In this document: piece after piece, positions 17,015 to 26,067 of the stretch
Layout of the letters: every line of letters starts with the position of its first letter
Numbering within the stretch: position 1 is the stretch's first letter
Assembly (NCBI GenBank): GCA_030832095.1
Contig: JAURJT010000069.1
Coordinates: 1-44,198, forward strand
Reading direction: 5' to 3'
Length of the DNA stretch: 44,198 nt
Source: Gammaproteobacteria bacterium
Lineage (GTDB): Bacteria; Pseudomonadota; Gammaproteobacteria; Burkholderiales; Burkholderiaceae_B
Notes under the pieces: model-generated
What the model saw: only the letters and a program-made list of their open reading frames with translations
The model's database searches: none
Told to the model about the DNA's origin: nothing
Made by a program: the position numbers and the translations under genes

Positions 17015-18496
17015 ATGACGGATTCAATTGATACCTCCAGGCGCGCCATGACGCTAGGCTTGGCAACGGCGTTGTTAACCCCCGCGGCAGCGATGGCCCA
17101 GACCGCTGCTCTCGGTAAAACCGGGGTCACGGCTCCTGTTTCGGGTGCGCTGACTGCAGAGGCAAAAGCGTATTTCACTGAGCAAGAGCCTTTTTTTAAA
17201 CAATTCGCGCAAGAGTTCACCCTTGATCCCAATATTGTGTATTTCATGGCGGCGCAGAAAGGGTCGATGCCCAAAAGCGTCGTTGCGCACTACAAAGACG
17301 GGCTTGACCAAGTCGCGCGCGATCCGTTTCCGGTCTATGTTGAGGCCTCGGCAAAGACGCGTGCAAAAATTGCCAAATGCTATGGCACAACGCCTGATCA
17401 GATCGCCATCACTCGCAACACGACTGATGCACTATCGCTGATCTTCAATGGTATCGACTGGAAGCCCGGTGACGAGTTGCTGATGACGCCACTCGAACAC
17501 CCCACGGGGATCACTCTAGCGCTGCGCACTGCTGCACGGTACGGCGTTGTGATTAAGCAGTGGGGCGTGCCCGTGCACGCTCACGCAACGGTCGATGAGG
17601 TTGTGGCTGCGCTCGAGAGGCAAGTGGTGCCAGGCAAAACCAAAGCGATTTTCTTTTCGTCACCACTGTGGCCGATCGGCCAACGCCTGCCCGAGCGCCG
17701 TATCGCTGCGTTAGCGCAAAAAGCCGGTGCCATCACGATTGTTGATGGTGCGCATTACAACGGGATGTTTGATCCGCAGTTAGACGAAACCGGAATCGAC
17801 TTTTTTGCCTTATGCGGACATAAGTGGCAGTGTGGCCCCGGTGGGACCGGAGCACTTTACATTCGTAACAAGAAACTTGCCTCAAACGGCACCGATCTGC
17901 CCAAGTTCTTTATTAGCCGCTCGCAGTCTCGCATCGTACCGTTTGATGGCTCGCGCGGCGATTGGGATATCGGCGAAGCGTTGTCCATGTACGGATTTCC
18001 TGAGTCTGCAGACTGGCGCGCGTTGGGCGAGGCCTGTGAGTTATGGGATCAGGTGGGTCGTCAACGGATTGAAACGTGGCACTTGCGCTTGGGTGACTAT
18101 TTTCGTGATCAGCTCGTCGCGGCCTTTGGCGAGTCTGCAGTGTTGGGCGCTCAGCGTGATCCTGCATTGAAATCAGGAATCGTCGCCTTTAATCCTTTTC
18201 CAACACAGCAGCAACGTCGGGATGAAAAGTTGAATATCGAGTTTCGCGCGCGTATTTTGAAAGAATATGGTTTTAGGATTTCGGGCCTCGGGGTGGGCAA
18301 TAACGGGTTGACTCGCAAGCCTGACCCAGAAGCAGCCAAGTTTGCGTCCGGAACAATTCCGAATCGCGACCCGCTAACGTTGGCGCCCGCGCCGATGGAT
18401 CACCCACAACGGGTAAACGCCTGCGTTTGGAATAATCGTGAGCAGATCGATCGTTTTGTTGCCGCAACCCAGGATTTAGTCAAGAAAATGATTTAG
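17015..18496 (+). CDS. Exported class V aminotransferase (PLP enzyme, Tat signal)
   Basis: A 493-residue PLP-dependent class V aminotransferase, related to isopenicillin-N epimerase/cysteine desulfurase-like enzymes. The start at 17015 opens a twin-arginine-type signal, DTSRRAMTLGLATALLTP, with a cleavage site near AAAMAQ, which predicts folded export to the periplasm. The PLP-binding Lys is most likely Lys270 in CGHKWQCGPGGTGALYIR. AITRNTTDALSLIFNG and TIVDGAHYNGMFD (Asp and His contacting PLP) match the fold. It is divergent from the peptide importer and DUF1028 operon and may act on the same compound class outside the cytoplasm. The substrate is unknown. Confidence 0.92.
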   Translation: MTDSIDTSRRAMTLGLATALLTPAAAMAQTAALGKTGVTAPVSGALTAEAKAYFTEQEPFFKQFAQEFTLDPNIVYFMAAQKGSMPKSVVAHYKDGLDQVARDPFPVYVEASAKTRAKIAKCYGTTPDQIAITRNTTDALSLIFNGIDWKPGDELLMTPLEHPTGITLALRTAARYGVVIKQWGVPVHAHATVDEVVAALERQVVPGKTKAIFFSSPLWPIGQRLPERRIAALAQKAGAITIVDGAHYNGMFDPQLDETGIDFFALCGHKWQCGPGGTGALYIRNKKLASNGTDLPKFFISRSQSRIVPFDGSRGDWDIGEALSMYGFPESADWRALGEACELWDQVGRQRIETWHLRLGDYFRDQLVAAFGESAVLGAQRDPALKSGIVAFNPFPTQQQRRDEKLNIEFRARILKEYGFRISGLGVGNNGLTRKPDPEAAKFASGTIPNRDPLTLAPAPMDHPQRVNACVWNNREQIDRFVAATQDLVKKMI

Positions 18497-18590
18497 GCCG
18501 GTCGGTGACATTTGATCGTCAACGAGCGGCCTAGATTAACTGCTCAACAGCCTTGCAAGACCTGTTGTGTTCAGCCCCCAAACCTGAGGG
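18494..18590. terminator. Cluster of stem-loops in a convergent gap
   Basis: TAGGCCG (18494-18500, including the aminotransferase stop) pairs with CGGCCTA (18527-18533), with inner TGAC/GTCA pairing. CAACAG (18545-18550) pairs with CTGTTG (18562-18567). AAACC/GGTTT near 18580-18595 ends in a short T-run on the plus strand. Together they fill the gap between the aminotransferase and the converging Bug receptor and probably terminate both transcripts. Confidence 0.55.
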
Positions 18591-18627
18591 GTTTTGAAGA
18601 CAAGTGTGGGCGGTTAAGGGCAGTGAC

Positions 18628-19608
18628 TTAGTCGGGCTTAATGTTGTTTTCTTTAATCACTTTCGCCCAACGCTGAAGCTCTGATTCTGTCCATTTTTGC
18701 AGGTCAGCTGGGCTGCTAGCCCTGATGTCCATACCCATGGTTTCGGTGAGTTGCTTGTTTGTCTCTGGCGAACGCAAAACTTTTGCGACCTCGGCATTCA
18801 GCTTATCAATAATGGGTTGTGGCGTGCCGGCTGGCGCGAAAATACCCCACCAGGCAAGTGCCGAAAAGCCTTTATAGCCCTGTTCTGCAAGAGTAGGCAC
18901 GTCAGGCATCGCAGCAGAACGCGTTTCGCCCGTCACAGCGAGTGGACGCATTTTGCCGCTTTTGATGTGCGCGCTCATGACAGCAACCGAACCGATGCCC
19001 GAATCGATTTGACCACCTAAAACGTCAGTGACCATAGGGCCGCCGCCCTTGTATGGGATGTGAATAACTTTAAAGTTGCCAGCCTCTTGCACCAACATCA
19101 TGGTCAAGTGGCCAAGGCTGCCGCTACCGATTGAACCGTAACTCACGGTGTCTGGTTTAGCTTTAGCTGCCGCAACAAAATCAGCAAAGGTTTTGTAAGG
19201 TTTGCCCGGCGCTGTTGCCAAGGCCATTGGCGCGGTACCAATCAGCATGACAGGTGCCAAATCTTTCAGCGTGTCGAAGGTCATCTTCGGCAATAAAGAG
19301 GGGTTCACGGCATGCGTGTCAAAGACAAAGACAAAGGTGTAGCCATCAGGCGCAGACTTCGCCACATAGCCAGTGCCGATTGAACCCGAGGCGCCGACGC
19401 GATTTTCAACGATGAACTGTTGACCCAAGGCGTCGGTCAATTTGGCAGCGATCAAGCGAGCAATTGGGTCTACCGATCCGCCGGGAGGAAACGGTGAAAC
19501 AAATGTGACAGCCTTGGTTGGCCAGGATTGTGCAAAGGTAGCAGGAGCGAGCGTTGCGCCAAGCAGGGCTAACAAGAGGGGCAAGCCTCGAAACAGATTT
19601 GCGATCAT
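18628..19608 (-). CDS. Bug/TctC-family periplasmic substrate-binding receptor
   Basis: A 326-residue Bug receptor, paralogous to the one at 3780-4739. A signal peptide ends near TFA|QSWPTKAVTF. Family motifs are VSPFPPGGSVDPIARL, VENRVGASGSIGTGYVAK and VIHIPYKGGGPMVTDVLGGQ. Like the first copy it has no TctA/TctB membrane partners nearby. It is divergent from tssF1 with a 103-base gap and ends in the convergent hairpin cluster. The ligand is unknown. Confidence 0.94.
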   Translation of the reverse strand: MIANLFRGLPLLLALLGATLAPATFAQSWPTKAVTFVSPFPPGGSVDPIARLIAAKLTDALGQQFIVENRVGASGSIGTGYVAKSAPDGYTFVFVFDTHAVNPSLLPKMTFDTLKDLAPVMLIGTAPMALATAPGKPYKTFADFVAAAKAKPDTVSYGSIGSGSLGHLTMMLVQEAGNFKVIHIPYKGGGPMVTDVLGGQIDSGIGSVAVMSAHIKSGKMRPLAVTGETRSAAMPDVPTLAEQGYKGFSALAWWGIFAPAGTPQPIIDKLNAEVAKVLRSPETNKQLTETMGMDIRASSPADLQKWTESELQRWAKVIKENNIKPD

Positions 19609-19711
19609 AGTAGGGATTCCACGCTAAGATTTAGTCAGTCGAGATTCTCTAATGTAGCGTAAATCGCCTTGGGTCGGTTACTATCCCCGAATAAATCCTT
19701 GTTACGTCAAC

Positions 19712-21433
19712 ATGCTAAATAAGTACTACAACACTGAGTTAAGCAGATTGCGTAAGCATTCGCTTGAGTTTGCACGGGCCAATCCAGCAATCGCTCCGAT
19801 GCTTGGTGCGACCTCAACCGATCCTGATATCGAAATTCTGCTGCAAGGTGTCGCCTACCTGAACGGCTTGACGCTGCAAAAGCTCGACGATGAATTTCCT
19901 GAGATCGCTCAGGAGTTAGCGGGCATTTTGGTGCCGCAGTTGCTCAGACCTTTGCCGGCAGCCACCATGATGGCCTTTGTCCCGAAAGCAAGGCTCTCCG
20001 AGGTCGCGATGATCGCCGCCGGTACAGAGATTGCGTCAACCCCTATTGATGGCGTTTCTTGCGTATTTAGAACAACTGCCGCTTTGCAGGTGCACCCTCT
20101 TGCTCTCGATGAGGTAGCATTTACCCAAACCTCAGATGGCGTCAGCACCATTCGTTTAAGCTTTAGTGGGCTTGACTTAGGTAAGGCAGTCGGGATACCT
20201 GAAAATTTGCGTCTATTTTTAGCCGACGAACATGAGACGGCCGCTAGTCTGTTTATGTTGTTGCGCCAGAGTGTCAGGGCGATTCGATTGTTAGATGAAG
20301 GTGGCCAAGCTGTCTTGCTACCCTCGGCTTTAGCGTTTCCGGGCTTTGACGAGCCTTTGATTCCGTACCCTGACAATGCTTTTCCCGGGTTTTGTCTGCT
20401 GCAAGAACTTTTGTTTTTTCCACAAAAATATTTGTTCGTCGAGTTTCAGAACCTTCACAAGAGTCTTGGCGGGTTAAGCGGTAACCGACTTTATATCGAG
20501 ATCGAGCTAGAAAAAAATTTCGGTGCGACTCCCAACGTTTCGCTAGACAGTTTTCAGCTCAATGTCGTGCCTGCGGTGAACTTGTTTAATCAGCAGGCTG
20601 AACCGATTAACCTTACGCACGAGACGACTGAGTATGTCGTGACCCCTGACGGTCGGCAAAAAGCACACTATCAGATTTACTCAATCGATTCTGTCATTGG
20701 CATGCGTCAAGGGCAGTCGCAACATAAGCAATATCAGCCTTTTTCTTCTCTGACTTTTAGCAAAAACAGTGCGCAGTCAAGCTTTCGGAGTTCGCTCAGG
20801 CCCTCGGCCATCGATGATCGCCTCGATACGCATATTGCCGTGGTGTACCCACCTGGCACCGAACCCAGCAACGAAACACTGTCGATCAAGTTGACCTGCA
20901 CGAACCGCGGCTTGCCCGAGAAGCTCAAGCTTGGTGATGTGAATCGCCCTACCAATAGTTCACCAGAGCGTTTTTCATTTAAAAATATCACGCCCATCAC
21001 CGGCGCAGTCGACCCGCCCCATGGTGAAAAACTTTTGTGGGATGTGATTAGTCACACAGTACTGAATGTGCTGTCGCTTAAAGATGCCGATAATCTTCGT
21101 GCGTTGTTGCGACTGTATAACTCGTTGCGCACGCATGATCATTCTGCAAAGACGATCAACGAAAGGCAAATAGACGGGATTCTTGAGTTAGTGGTGCGGC
21201 CCGAAAATAGGTTGTACCGAGGGATGAACACTCAGGGGCAACATGTTCGCTTGCTCTGTCAAGAAAGTAATTGGGGTAGTCGAGGCTCACTCTATTTGTG
21301 GGGTTGCGTGCTGGATAAGTTCTTGGCAAGTTACGCAGGGATCAATGCCTATACTCGTTTTGAGTTAGAGGATAAAACTACTGGAAGTCTATTCAAATGG
21401 CCACTACGGCAGGGTCTGAAATTACTGCTTTAA
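19712..21433 (+). CDS. tssF: T6SS baseplate protein TssF, copy 1
   Basis: A 573-residue TssF (VasA/ImpG family), the baseplate wedge subunit of the type VI secretion machine. The start is typical: MLNKYYNTELSRLRKHSLEF, then DPDIEILLQGVAYLNGLTLQ and QLLRPLPAATMM. A mid-protein segment, SFQLNVVPAVNLFNQQAEPI, and the C-terminal GINAYTRFEL match the family. The last 37 bases overlap the start of tssG1. A second diverged tssF lies at 33217-34941. No strong Shine-Dalgarno precedes the ATG. It is the first T6SS gene in the window and divergent from the Bug receptor. Confidence 0.95.
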   Translation: MLNKYYNTELSRLRKHSLEFARANPAIAPMLGATSTDPDIEILLQGVAYLNGLTLQKLDDEFPEIAQELAGILVPQLLRPLPAATMMAFVPKARLSEVAMIAAGTEIASTPIDGVSCVFRTTAALQVHPLALDEVAFTQTSDGVSTIRLSFSGLDLGKAVGIPENLRLFLADEHETAASLFMLLRQSVRAIRLLDEGGQAVLLPSALAFPGFDEPLIPYPDNAFPGFCLLQELLFFPQKYLFVEFQNLHKSLGGLSGNRLYIEIELEKNFGATPNVSLDSFQLNVVPAVNLFNQQAEPINLTHETTEYVVTPDGRQKAHYQIYSIDSVIGMRQGQSQHKQYQPFSSLTFSKNSAQSSFRSSLRPSAIDDRLDTHIAVVYPPGTEPSNETLSIKLTCTNRGLPEKLKLGDVNRPTNSSPERFSFKNITPITGAVDPPHGEKLLWDVISHTVLNVLSLKDADNLRALLRLYNSLRTHDHSAKTINERQIDGILELVVRPENRLYRGMNTQGQHVRLLCQESNWGSRGSLYLWGCVLDKFLASYAGINAYTRFELEDKTTGSLFKWPLRQGLKLLL

Positions 21434-22377
21434 AAGCGCGTTTATTGAAAGAGGGAGACAGATTTTCTTTTTTTCAAGCTAGTCGCCTTTTACGACACAT
21501 TGGATTAAGCCAAGCTCAACCGGCAGGCGAGGTTAAGGTACGCCCAAATGTTAGTTTGGGCTTTCCTGACCGAGATATCCAAGAGATCACCGAGCGCGCT
21601 GAGGGTGGCTATCAATTAACCGTTAATTTTTTAGGGCTGTATGGGGTGTCTTCGCCCATACCCACCTTTTATTCTGAAGAGTTGCTTGACGAACAGCAGC
21701 ACGGTTTAACTGCGACACGCGACTTTTTAGATATTGTCAGCCAAACGATTTACCCCTTGTTTTTTAGAGCTTGGCTTAAGTCCAAGTCACACTTTCGTAT
21801 CGTCGAGTTTGGCGACAGTCGGTTACTTGAAGTTTTTTACTCTTTTGTGGGTATCAACCAACCCGAGAAGTATAAAGATCAACCCGGCTTTGAATCGTTG
21901 TTGCGCTTCGCCGCACTTTACTCGCAGTCACCGCGTTCGTCGCTTGGCTTGCAGACCATTTTGTCTGCTTGCTACCCTAGCACAAATATTGACCTCGTCG
22001 AACAGGATGTTCGAGTCTTAAAGTTGCCGAAGGATCAGCAGTTACATTTAGGGCAACAGTCCACCACCTTAGGCGTCGATACCCACATCGGCCTTGAATT
22101 TGCTTGCCGAAGCAGTAATCTGACAATCGTGATGCGCGAGGTAGACGACGCCTTACTGCAGCAATTGCTACCCGGTGGCTACGAACACAGTCGTTTAAAG
22201 TTTCTGGTTCAGCACTACTTGATTGACCCACTCAATGTAGCGGTGGATATCTATCTCAAGCAGGCCACTGCACAGCCGATCATCTTGGGGCAGCCAAGCT
22301 GGGCAGGCCTCGGGCGCGACGCTTGGCTTGCGCAGCCAAACGAGCCCGAGCAGCTGCGAGTGCGAATAGAGTTTTAG
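21397..22377 (+). CDS. tssG: T6SS baseplate protein TssG, copy 1
   Basis: A 326-residue TssG (VasB/ImpH family), which joins two TssF chains in each baseplate wedge. FSFFQASRLLRHIG near the start and VRPNVSLGFPDRDIQEI followed by FLGLYGVSSPIPTFYSEEL are the family's strongest motifs. LGLQTILSACYP and the C-terminal LGRDAWL-like end also fit. The ATG lies within tssF1, giving a 37-base overlap, the same length as in the second tssFG pair. It is followed by a 110-base convergent gap, then a minus-strand gene. Confidence 0.95.
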   Translation: MATTAGSEITALKARLLKEGDRFSFFQASRLLRHIGLSQAQPAGEVKVRPNVSLGFPDRDIQEITERAEGGYQLTVNFLGLYGVSSPIPTFYSEELLDEQQHGLTATRDFLDIVSQTIYPLFFRAWLKSKSHFRIVEFGDSRLLEVFYSFVGINQPEKYKDQPGFESLLRFAALYSQSPRSSLGLQTILSACYPSTNIDLVEQDVRVLKLPKDQQLHLGQQSTTLGVDTHIGLEFACRSSNLTIVMREVDDALLQQLLPGGYEHSRLKFLVQHYLIDPLNVAVDIYLKQATAQPIILGQPSWAGLGRDAWLAQPNEPEQLRVRIEF

Positions 22378-22487
22378 TTTGCGTAAGTGTGCCCAATATT
22401 TTTGGTTTTTGGGTGAGGCGTTCGGGGTGAAATTGTTTTTAGAACTGGATGGCTTTAAATTTTTGTTACCTAATAAAATCAGTGTCT

Positions 22488-23165
22488 TCAGCGACCGGTT
22501 GTCGTTAAGGCCGGTTTGACTTCGTTTAACGGCCGACCCTGCTGATTGACTTTTATGCGGTCACCCGGATCATACTTAACCAGCGCAGACTGAACGTTAC
22601 CGTTGAAACGGTAGGTGATGCGGTAGTTCGGCGCCTCAGTATAGGTGGGGCCGCCAGGGGCACAAACCGTTTGGACATAAAACTTTTGCTCGGCTACGAG
22701 GCTGCCTGGTTTAGGGGTCGCCAGCAAGGGATCGGCCGGCACAAGCAATTGCGTGACAAAAAAACCAATGCCGCCTGCGAGTAAGATGGTTGGAAGGACC
22801 AAAGACGCTGCAGCGAATGAGGTCGTGTAGCTTGCGGCCTTCGTTGCGACGGCATTGGCAAGGGGTATACCCACCACAATGCCTGCAGAGCCACCAATTG
22901 TGGCGATCCGATTCTTTTCAAACCAAGTTTTATCATCTTCTTGCTGTTGGGCGACCTGTTGCGACGTCAGGACGGTCTGCCGGCAGACTTCGGGGCCTGT
23001 GCGGCTTTTTTCGGTTTCATGAGTGACAGACAGGACAGTCGCGTTATAGACACCCTCGTGTTGAGCGTTGGCGTTGCTAAAAAACAACGCCAATGGGCCC
23101 ATTGTGAGCAAAGTCAAACAAAGCGCCGCCGCTGCCCGGCATGGATGAGAAGCTAAAGAAAACAT
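22488..23165 (-). CDS. Exported glycine-zipper-like protein, unknown function
   Basis: A 225-residue protein with a signal peptide ending at SNANA|QHEGVY. Residues ~85-150 form two hydrophobic Gly/Ala-rich segments (GGSAGIVVGIPLANAVATKA and LVLPTILLAGGIGFFVTQLL), a glycine-zipper 2TM-like region. The C-terminal YRITYRFNGNVQSALVKYDP with GDRIKV resembles the end of SlyB-type outer-membrane glycine-zipper proteins. No lipobox Cys is visible. It is the only minus-strand gene inside the T6SS locus, lying between tssG1 and tssJ and sharing a 90-base divergent gap with tssJ. It could be a T6SS accessory envelope protein, an immunity factor or a passenger; nothing decides this. Confidence 0.75.
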   Translation of the reverse strand: MFSLASHPCRAAAALCLTLLTMGPLALFFSNANAQHEGVYNATVLSVTHETEKSRTGPEVCRQTVLTSQQVAQQQEDDKTWFEKNRIATIGGSAGIVVGIPLANAVATKAASYTTSFAAASLVLPTILLAGGIGFFVTQLLVPADPLLATPKPGSLVAEQKFYVQTVCAPGGPTYTEAPNYRITYRFNGNVQSALVKYDPGDRIKVNQQGRPLNEVKPALTTTGR

Positions 23166-23270
23166 CTTAAAAACTGGTCGAAAGCAATTAAGCAGGTTAA
23201 AATTTAACTATATTTCAAGCAATTACAGCATTTACTTGATATATTCGTTAAGGTTGTGGAGCGAGTGCGA

Positions 23271-23975
23271 ATGCTAAATCGATTGGTGAATAGTATCTTG
23301 CTTTTATTAAGCTTGTCCTTACTGTCTGGCTGCTCTTGGCTAAATTCTTCCTTGGGCGGTAACACAATGAAAGACGCCAAGGCAGAGGTTGAGTGGCCAT
23401 ATGCCAAAGAGGCCATCTTGGTCGACATGGTGGCAGATATTGATTTGAATTTTTATTCAAATCAACCGCATACCTTGGTACTGGGCGTAGTCCAAGTCGC
23501 AGACGCTAAAGTGTTTGTTGATTGGCTAGCCAAGCCCGAAGCTGTTCTTAAGACTCTCGTGAGCGGTAAAGCCGCAACAGAGGTGCTGAAGTTTGAACGC
23601 TATGTGGTGAGTCCGGGTAAAAAAACTGCATTAAAGATTGATCGTGTGCAAGAAGCCAAGTTTGTAGGTTTCGTAGCTGGGTATTACCAATTTAATGATC
23701 TTCAAGCTGCGCGCCTTTTCAAAATACCGCTCAATGTTCGAACCTCAGGGATCATCACCACCTCGTACAAGGCAGAGCCTGCCGTGCTGGCGCTGAGGCT
23801 GTTTTTAGGCAGCGATCGGATTGTGAACGCCGAAAGTCTAACGTATGACTTTGAGAAGAAAATGGTGGTTGAGACGGTACCTCTCGACTCGTCGAAACCG
23901 GAGGTTAGTTTGACCGACGGCCGGGTCGGTGAGGCGAAAGCCTCTGCAGAAGCTGCGATGAAACTAACGGATTAG
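23271..23975 (+). CDS. tssJ: T6SS outer-membrane lipoprotein TssJ
   Basis: A 234-residue TssJ (VasD/SciN family), the outer-membrane lipoprotein that binds the periplasmic end of TssM. The signal peptide MLNRLVNSILLLLSLSLLSG ends in lipobox LLSGC, with acylated Cys21. The TssJ core has DIDLNFYSNQPHTLVLGVVQ, KVFVDWLAKPEAVL and VGFVAGYYQFND. I prefer the ATG at 23271; a GTG at 23256 with AAGG upstream would add five residues. It is longer than most TssJ proteins, with an extra ~45-residue C-terminal stretch. It starts the J-K-L-M block, 19 bases before tssK. Confidence 0.9.
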   Translation: MLNRLVNSILLLLSLSLLSGCSWLNSSLGGNTMKDAKAEVEWPYAKEAILVDMVADIDLNFYSNQPHTLVLGVVQVADAKVFVDWLAKPEAVLKTLVSGKAATEVLKFERYVVSPGKKTALKIDRVQEAKFVGFVAGYYQFNDLQAARLFKIPLNVRTSGIITTSYKAEPAVLALRLFLGSDRIVNAESLTYDFEKKMVVETVPLDSSKPEVSLTDGRVGEAKASAEAAMKLTD

Positions 23976-23994
23976 AGATAAGAAGCGAGGCATC

Positions 23995-25383
23995 ATGGAT
24001 TTCAGAAAAGGTACGTTTTGGCATCAAGGTCTGTTCTTGCAGCCACAGCACTTTCAGCGCTTTGACCTGAATCAGCAGTTTTATCGTAAACCGCTCTACG
24101 AGGCGGTGAGCCCGTATTTTTGGGGTGTTGGAAACCTTGTTGTGGCGTCAGAACTGTTAACCGCCCGCGCTTTTGAAGTTCGTGCGGCAAACCTAATTTT
24201 TCAAGACCAAACGTATATCGAATTTCCAGGTAATGCGGTGATTAGCAGTCGGTCATTTGACAAAGTGTGGGCGAAGAGCGATGTCCCGTTGAGAGCATTT
24301 TTAGGGCTGAGAAAACTTTCGATGGTTTCGCCTAACGTCACGGTCGTTGACTCGTTAGCTGATGTTGGGGAGGTCACTACGCGTTTTGTGAGCCTAGGGC
24401 AGGCCGAGACCATGCCGGACCTTTACGCTCAGGGCCCTAGCGCAGAGGTGCGCACTCTAGTGCATGTGGTCAAGGTTTTTTTTGAGCCTGAGCTGGAAAC
24501 TTTAGATGACTACGATTTGATTCCTGTGGCAGAGCTCGTGCGCGATATCGATACGGTTCGCTCGGTATCGCGTATCGCTCCGCCCTGTTATGCACTGTCG
24601 GGGTCGCAGTTGCTCAGCGATGTCCTAAACGACATCCGCGATGACATGGCAGGGCGCTTGCGCCAAATTGCAGAATATAAGCTTCCGCGCGACATGCAGC
24701 GCGACGAGCTAGATCCAGATTTTTTGATGTTGTTGCAGGCGGTGCAGGCGTTAAATCGTTTGGTACCGTCGCTTGTTCACTTGGCTGAAACGCGCCAGAT
24801 TCACCCTTGGACCGTCTATGGTTTCTTGCGTGTGTGTGTCGGTGAACTTAGCACCTTTTCTGACCGAACAGATGTACTGGGACGTCAAAATCCGAAAGAT
24901 GAGGGGATTCCGCCCTACGATCACCTCAACCTAGGGGCTTGTTTTCTGGCTGCGCGCCAATTAATTAGCCAGTTGCTAGGTGAGATTTCAGTGGGTCCGC
25001 AGTTTCATGCTTACTTTGATCCGAGAGATGTCTTTTCGGTTGCTGTCCTGCCTGCGGATTTCTTTGGCGACCGCCATCGTTTTTACTTAGTGACAAAAAC
25101 CGCTTCGAATAATGATCGCCTGTCACAAGATTTTCTTGCAACTGCCCGTTTGGCCTCACCGTCCGAACTGCCCGCGTTGATAGATCATGCCTTGCCGGGC
25201 ATCGACTTGATTGAAGTGCTCAGCCCGCCTCAAGGCTTGCCGCAGCGCCCCAACACGCGTTACTACCGCGTTGAGCAAATCAGCGCTGCCTGGGAGACTG
25301 TTGAAAAAGAGGGGGAACTGGCGATGTTCTGGCCAACAGCACCGGAAGACTTGCGTGTTGAAATAGTCGTGCTGCGAGGCTGA
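23995..25383 (+). CDS. tssK: T6SS baseplate-membrane connector TssK
   Basis: A 462-residue TssK (VasE/ImpJ family), a trimer linking the baseplate to TssL/TssM. The N-terminus is typical: GTFWHQGLFLQPQHFQRFD and EAVSPYFWGVGNL. LAEYKLPRDM-like (IAEYKLPRDMQ) and the C-terminal head with RYYRVEQISAAWETVEKEG and LAMFWP fit the family. The start has a GAGGCATC-type weak Shine-Dalgarno. It is followed after three bases by tssL. Confidence 0.96.
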   Translation: MDFRKGTFWHQGLFLQPQHFQRFDLNQQFYRKPLYEAVSPYFWGVGNLVVASELLTARAFEVRAANLIFQDQTYIEFPGNAVISSRSFDKVWAKSDVPLRAFLGLRKLSMVSPNVTVVDSLADVGEVTTRFVSLGQAETMPDLYAQGPSAEVRTLVHVVKVFFEPELETLDDYDLIPVAELVRDIDTVRSVSRIAPPCYALSGSQLLSDVLNDIRDDMAGRLRQIAEYKLPRDMQRDELDPDFLMLLQAVQALNRLVPSLVHLAETRQIHPWTVYGFLRVCVGELSTFSDRTDVLGRQNPKDEGIPPYDHLNLGACFLAARQLISQLLGEISVGPQFHAYFDPRDVFSVAVLPADFFGDRHRFYLVTKTASNNDRLSQDFLATARLASPSELPALIDHALPGIDLIEVLSPPQGLPQRPNTRYYRVEQISAAWETVEKEGELAMFWPTAPEDLRVEIVVLRG

Positions 25384-25386
25384 CGG

Positions 25387-26067
25387 ATGAGGCTTTCAGA
25401 TTTTTTTATGCCCTTGATGGCCTACGCACAATCGTTTGAGACCGCGACAGCGGGCTCACCCGAAGACGTCGCTGCTAGTATCGACGGCCTCATTGAGCGA
25501 GCTAGCGCACAGGCGCTCAATGCCGGCTTAGATGTGCAGCTGTTTCATCAAGGTTTATTCCCGATCGCTGCTTGGGTAGACGAGCGCATCTCGCGTCGCA
25601 AGATTTGGGCGAGCCCCATGGCTTGGCAACCCTATTTATTGCAACGCCGATACTTTAAAACCGCAGTGGCAGGACAAGAATTTTTTGAGCGGCTTGAGGC
25701 CTTGACGGCCGACGAAGCGCCAGTGCGAGAGATTTATTTGTTGTGCCTGTGTATGGGGTTTGTTGGTCGTTATAGTGCAGCAGCCGACAGCGCCGAGTTG
25801 TCGCAGTTGAGACTAGACCAATATCGGTTGGTGCTCGAGGCAATTGGGGCGTCTACCGAGGGTGCTGAGTTGCGGCTATTTCCGATGGCGTACCGTACCG
25901 GAGATATGAATAAGTCGAGTCGAACCAGTCACTGGCCGCGCTGGTTGCGTCCGACGATGATTTTAGTGGTGGTGGTTCCTGTCGGGTTAATCATTCTGTT
26001 AGGCCTGTCCTTGGATGCAGAGCTTGCCAGTTGGGTTCGGGCATTTCGTCGTTCAATTTACCTATGA
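25387..26067 (+). CDS. tssL: T6SS inner-membrane protein TssL (DotU family)
   Basis: A 226-residue TssL/DotU family protein: a cytoplasmic helical domain (about 1-165), then a single membrane segment near residues 190-209 (ILVVVVPVGLIILLGLSL) and a short periplasmic tail. The family segments FPIAAWVDERI and REIYLLCLCMGFVGRY are clear. There is no C-terminal OmpA-like peptidoglycan-binding domain, as found in extended TssL proteins. Its TGA overlaps the tssM ATG (ATGA at 26064-26067), so the two membrane subunits are translationally coupled. Confidence 0.95.
   Translation: MRLSDFFMPLMAYAQSFETATAGSPEDVAASIDGLIERASAQALNAGLDVQLFHQGLFPIAAWVDERISRRKIWASPMAWQPYLLQRRYFKTAVAGQEFFERLEALTADEAPVREIYLLCLCMGFVGRYSAAADSAELSQLRLDQYRLVLEAIGASTEGAELRLFPMAYRTGDMNKSSRTSHWPRWLRPTMILVVVVPVGLIILLGLSLDAELASWVRAFRRSIYL

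Noticed and set aside
19909..20376. 155-residue open frame antisense to tssF1
   Set aside because: A shadow of the TssF coding sequence without motif or ribosome site.
26031..26063. Earlier ATG for tssM
   Set aside because: The ATG at 26064 overlaps the tssL stop as ATGA and begins the membrane segment; the upstream 11 residues lie within tssL and are not typical.
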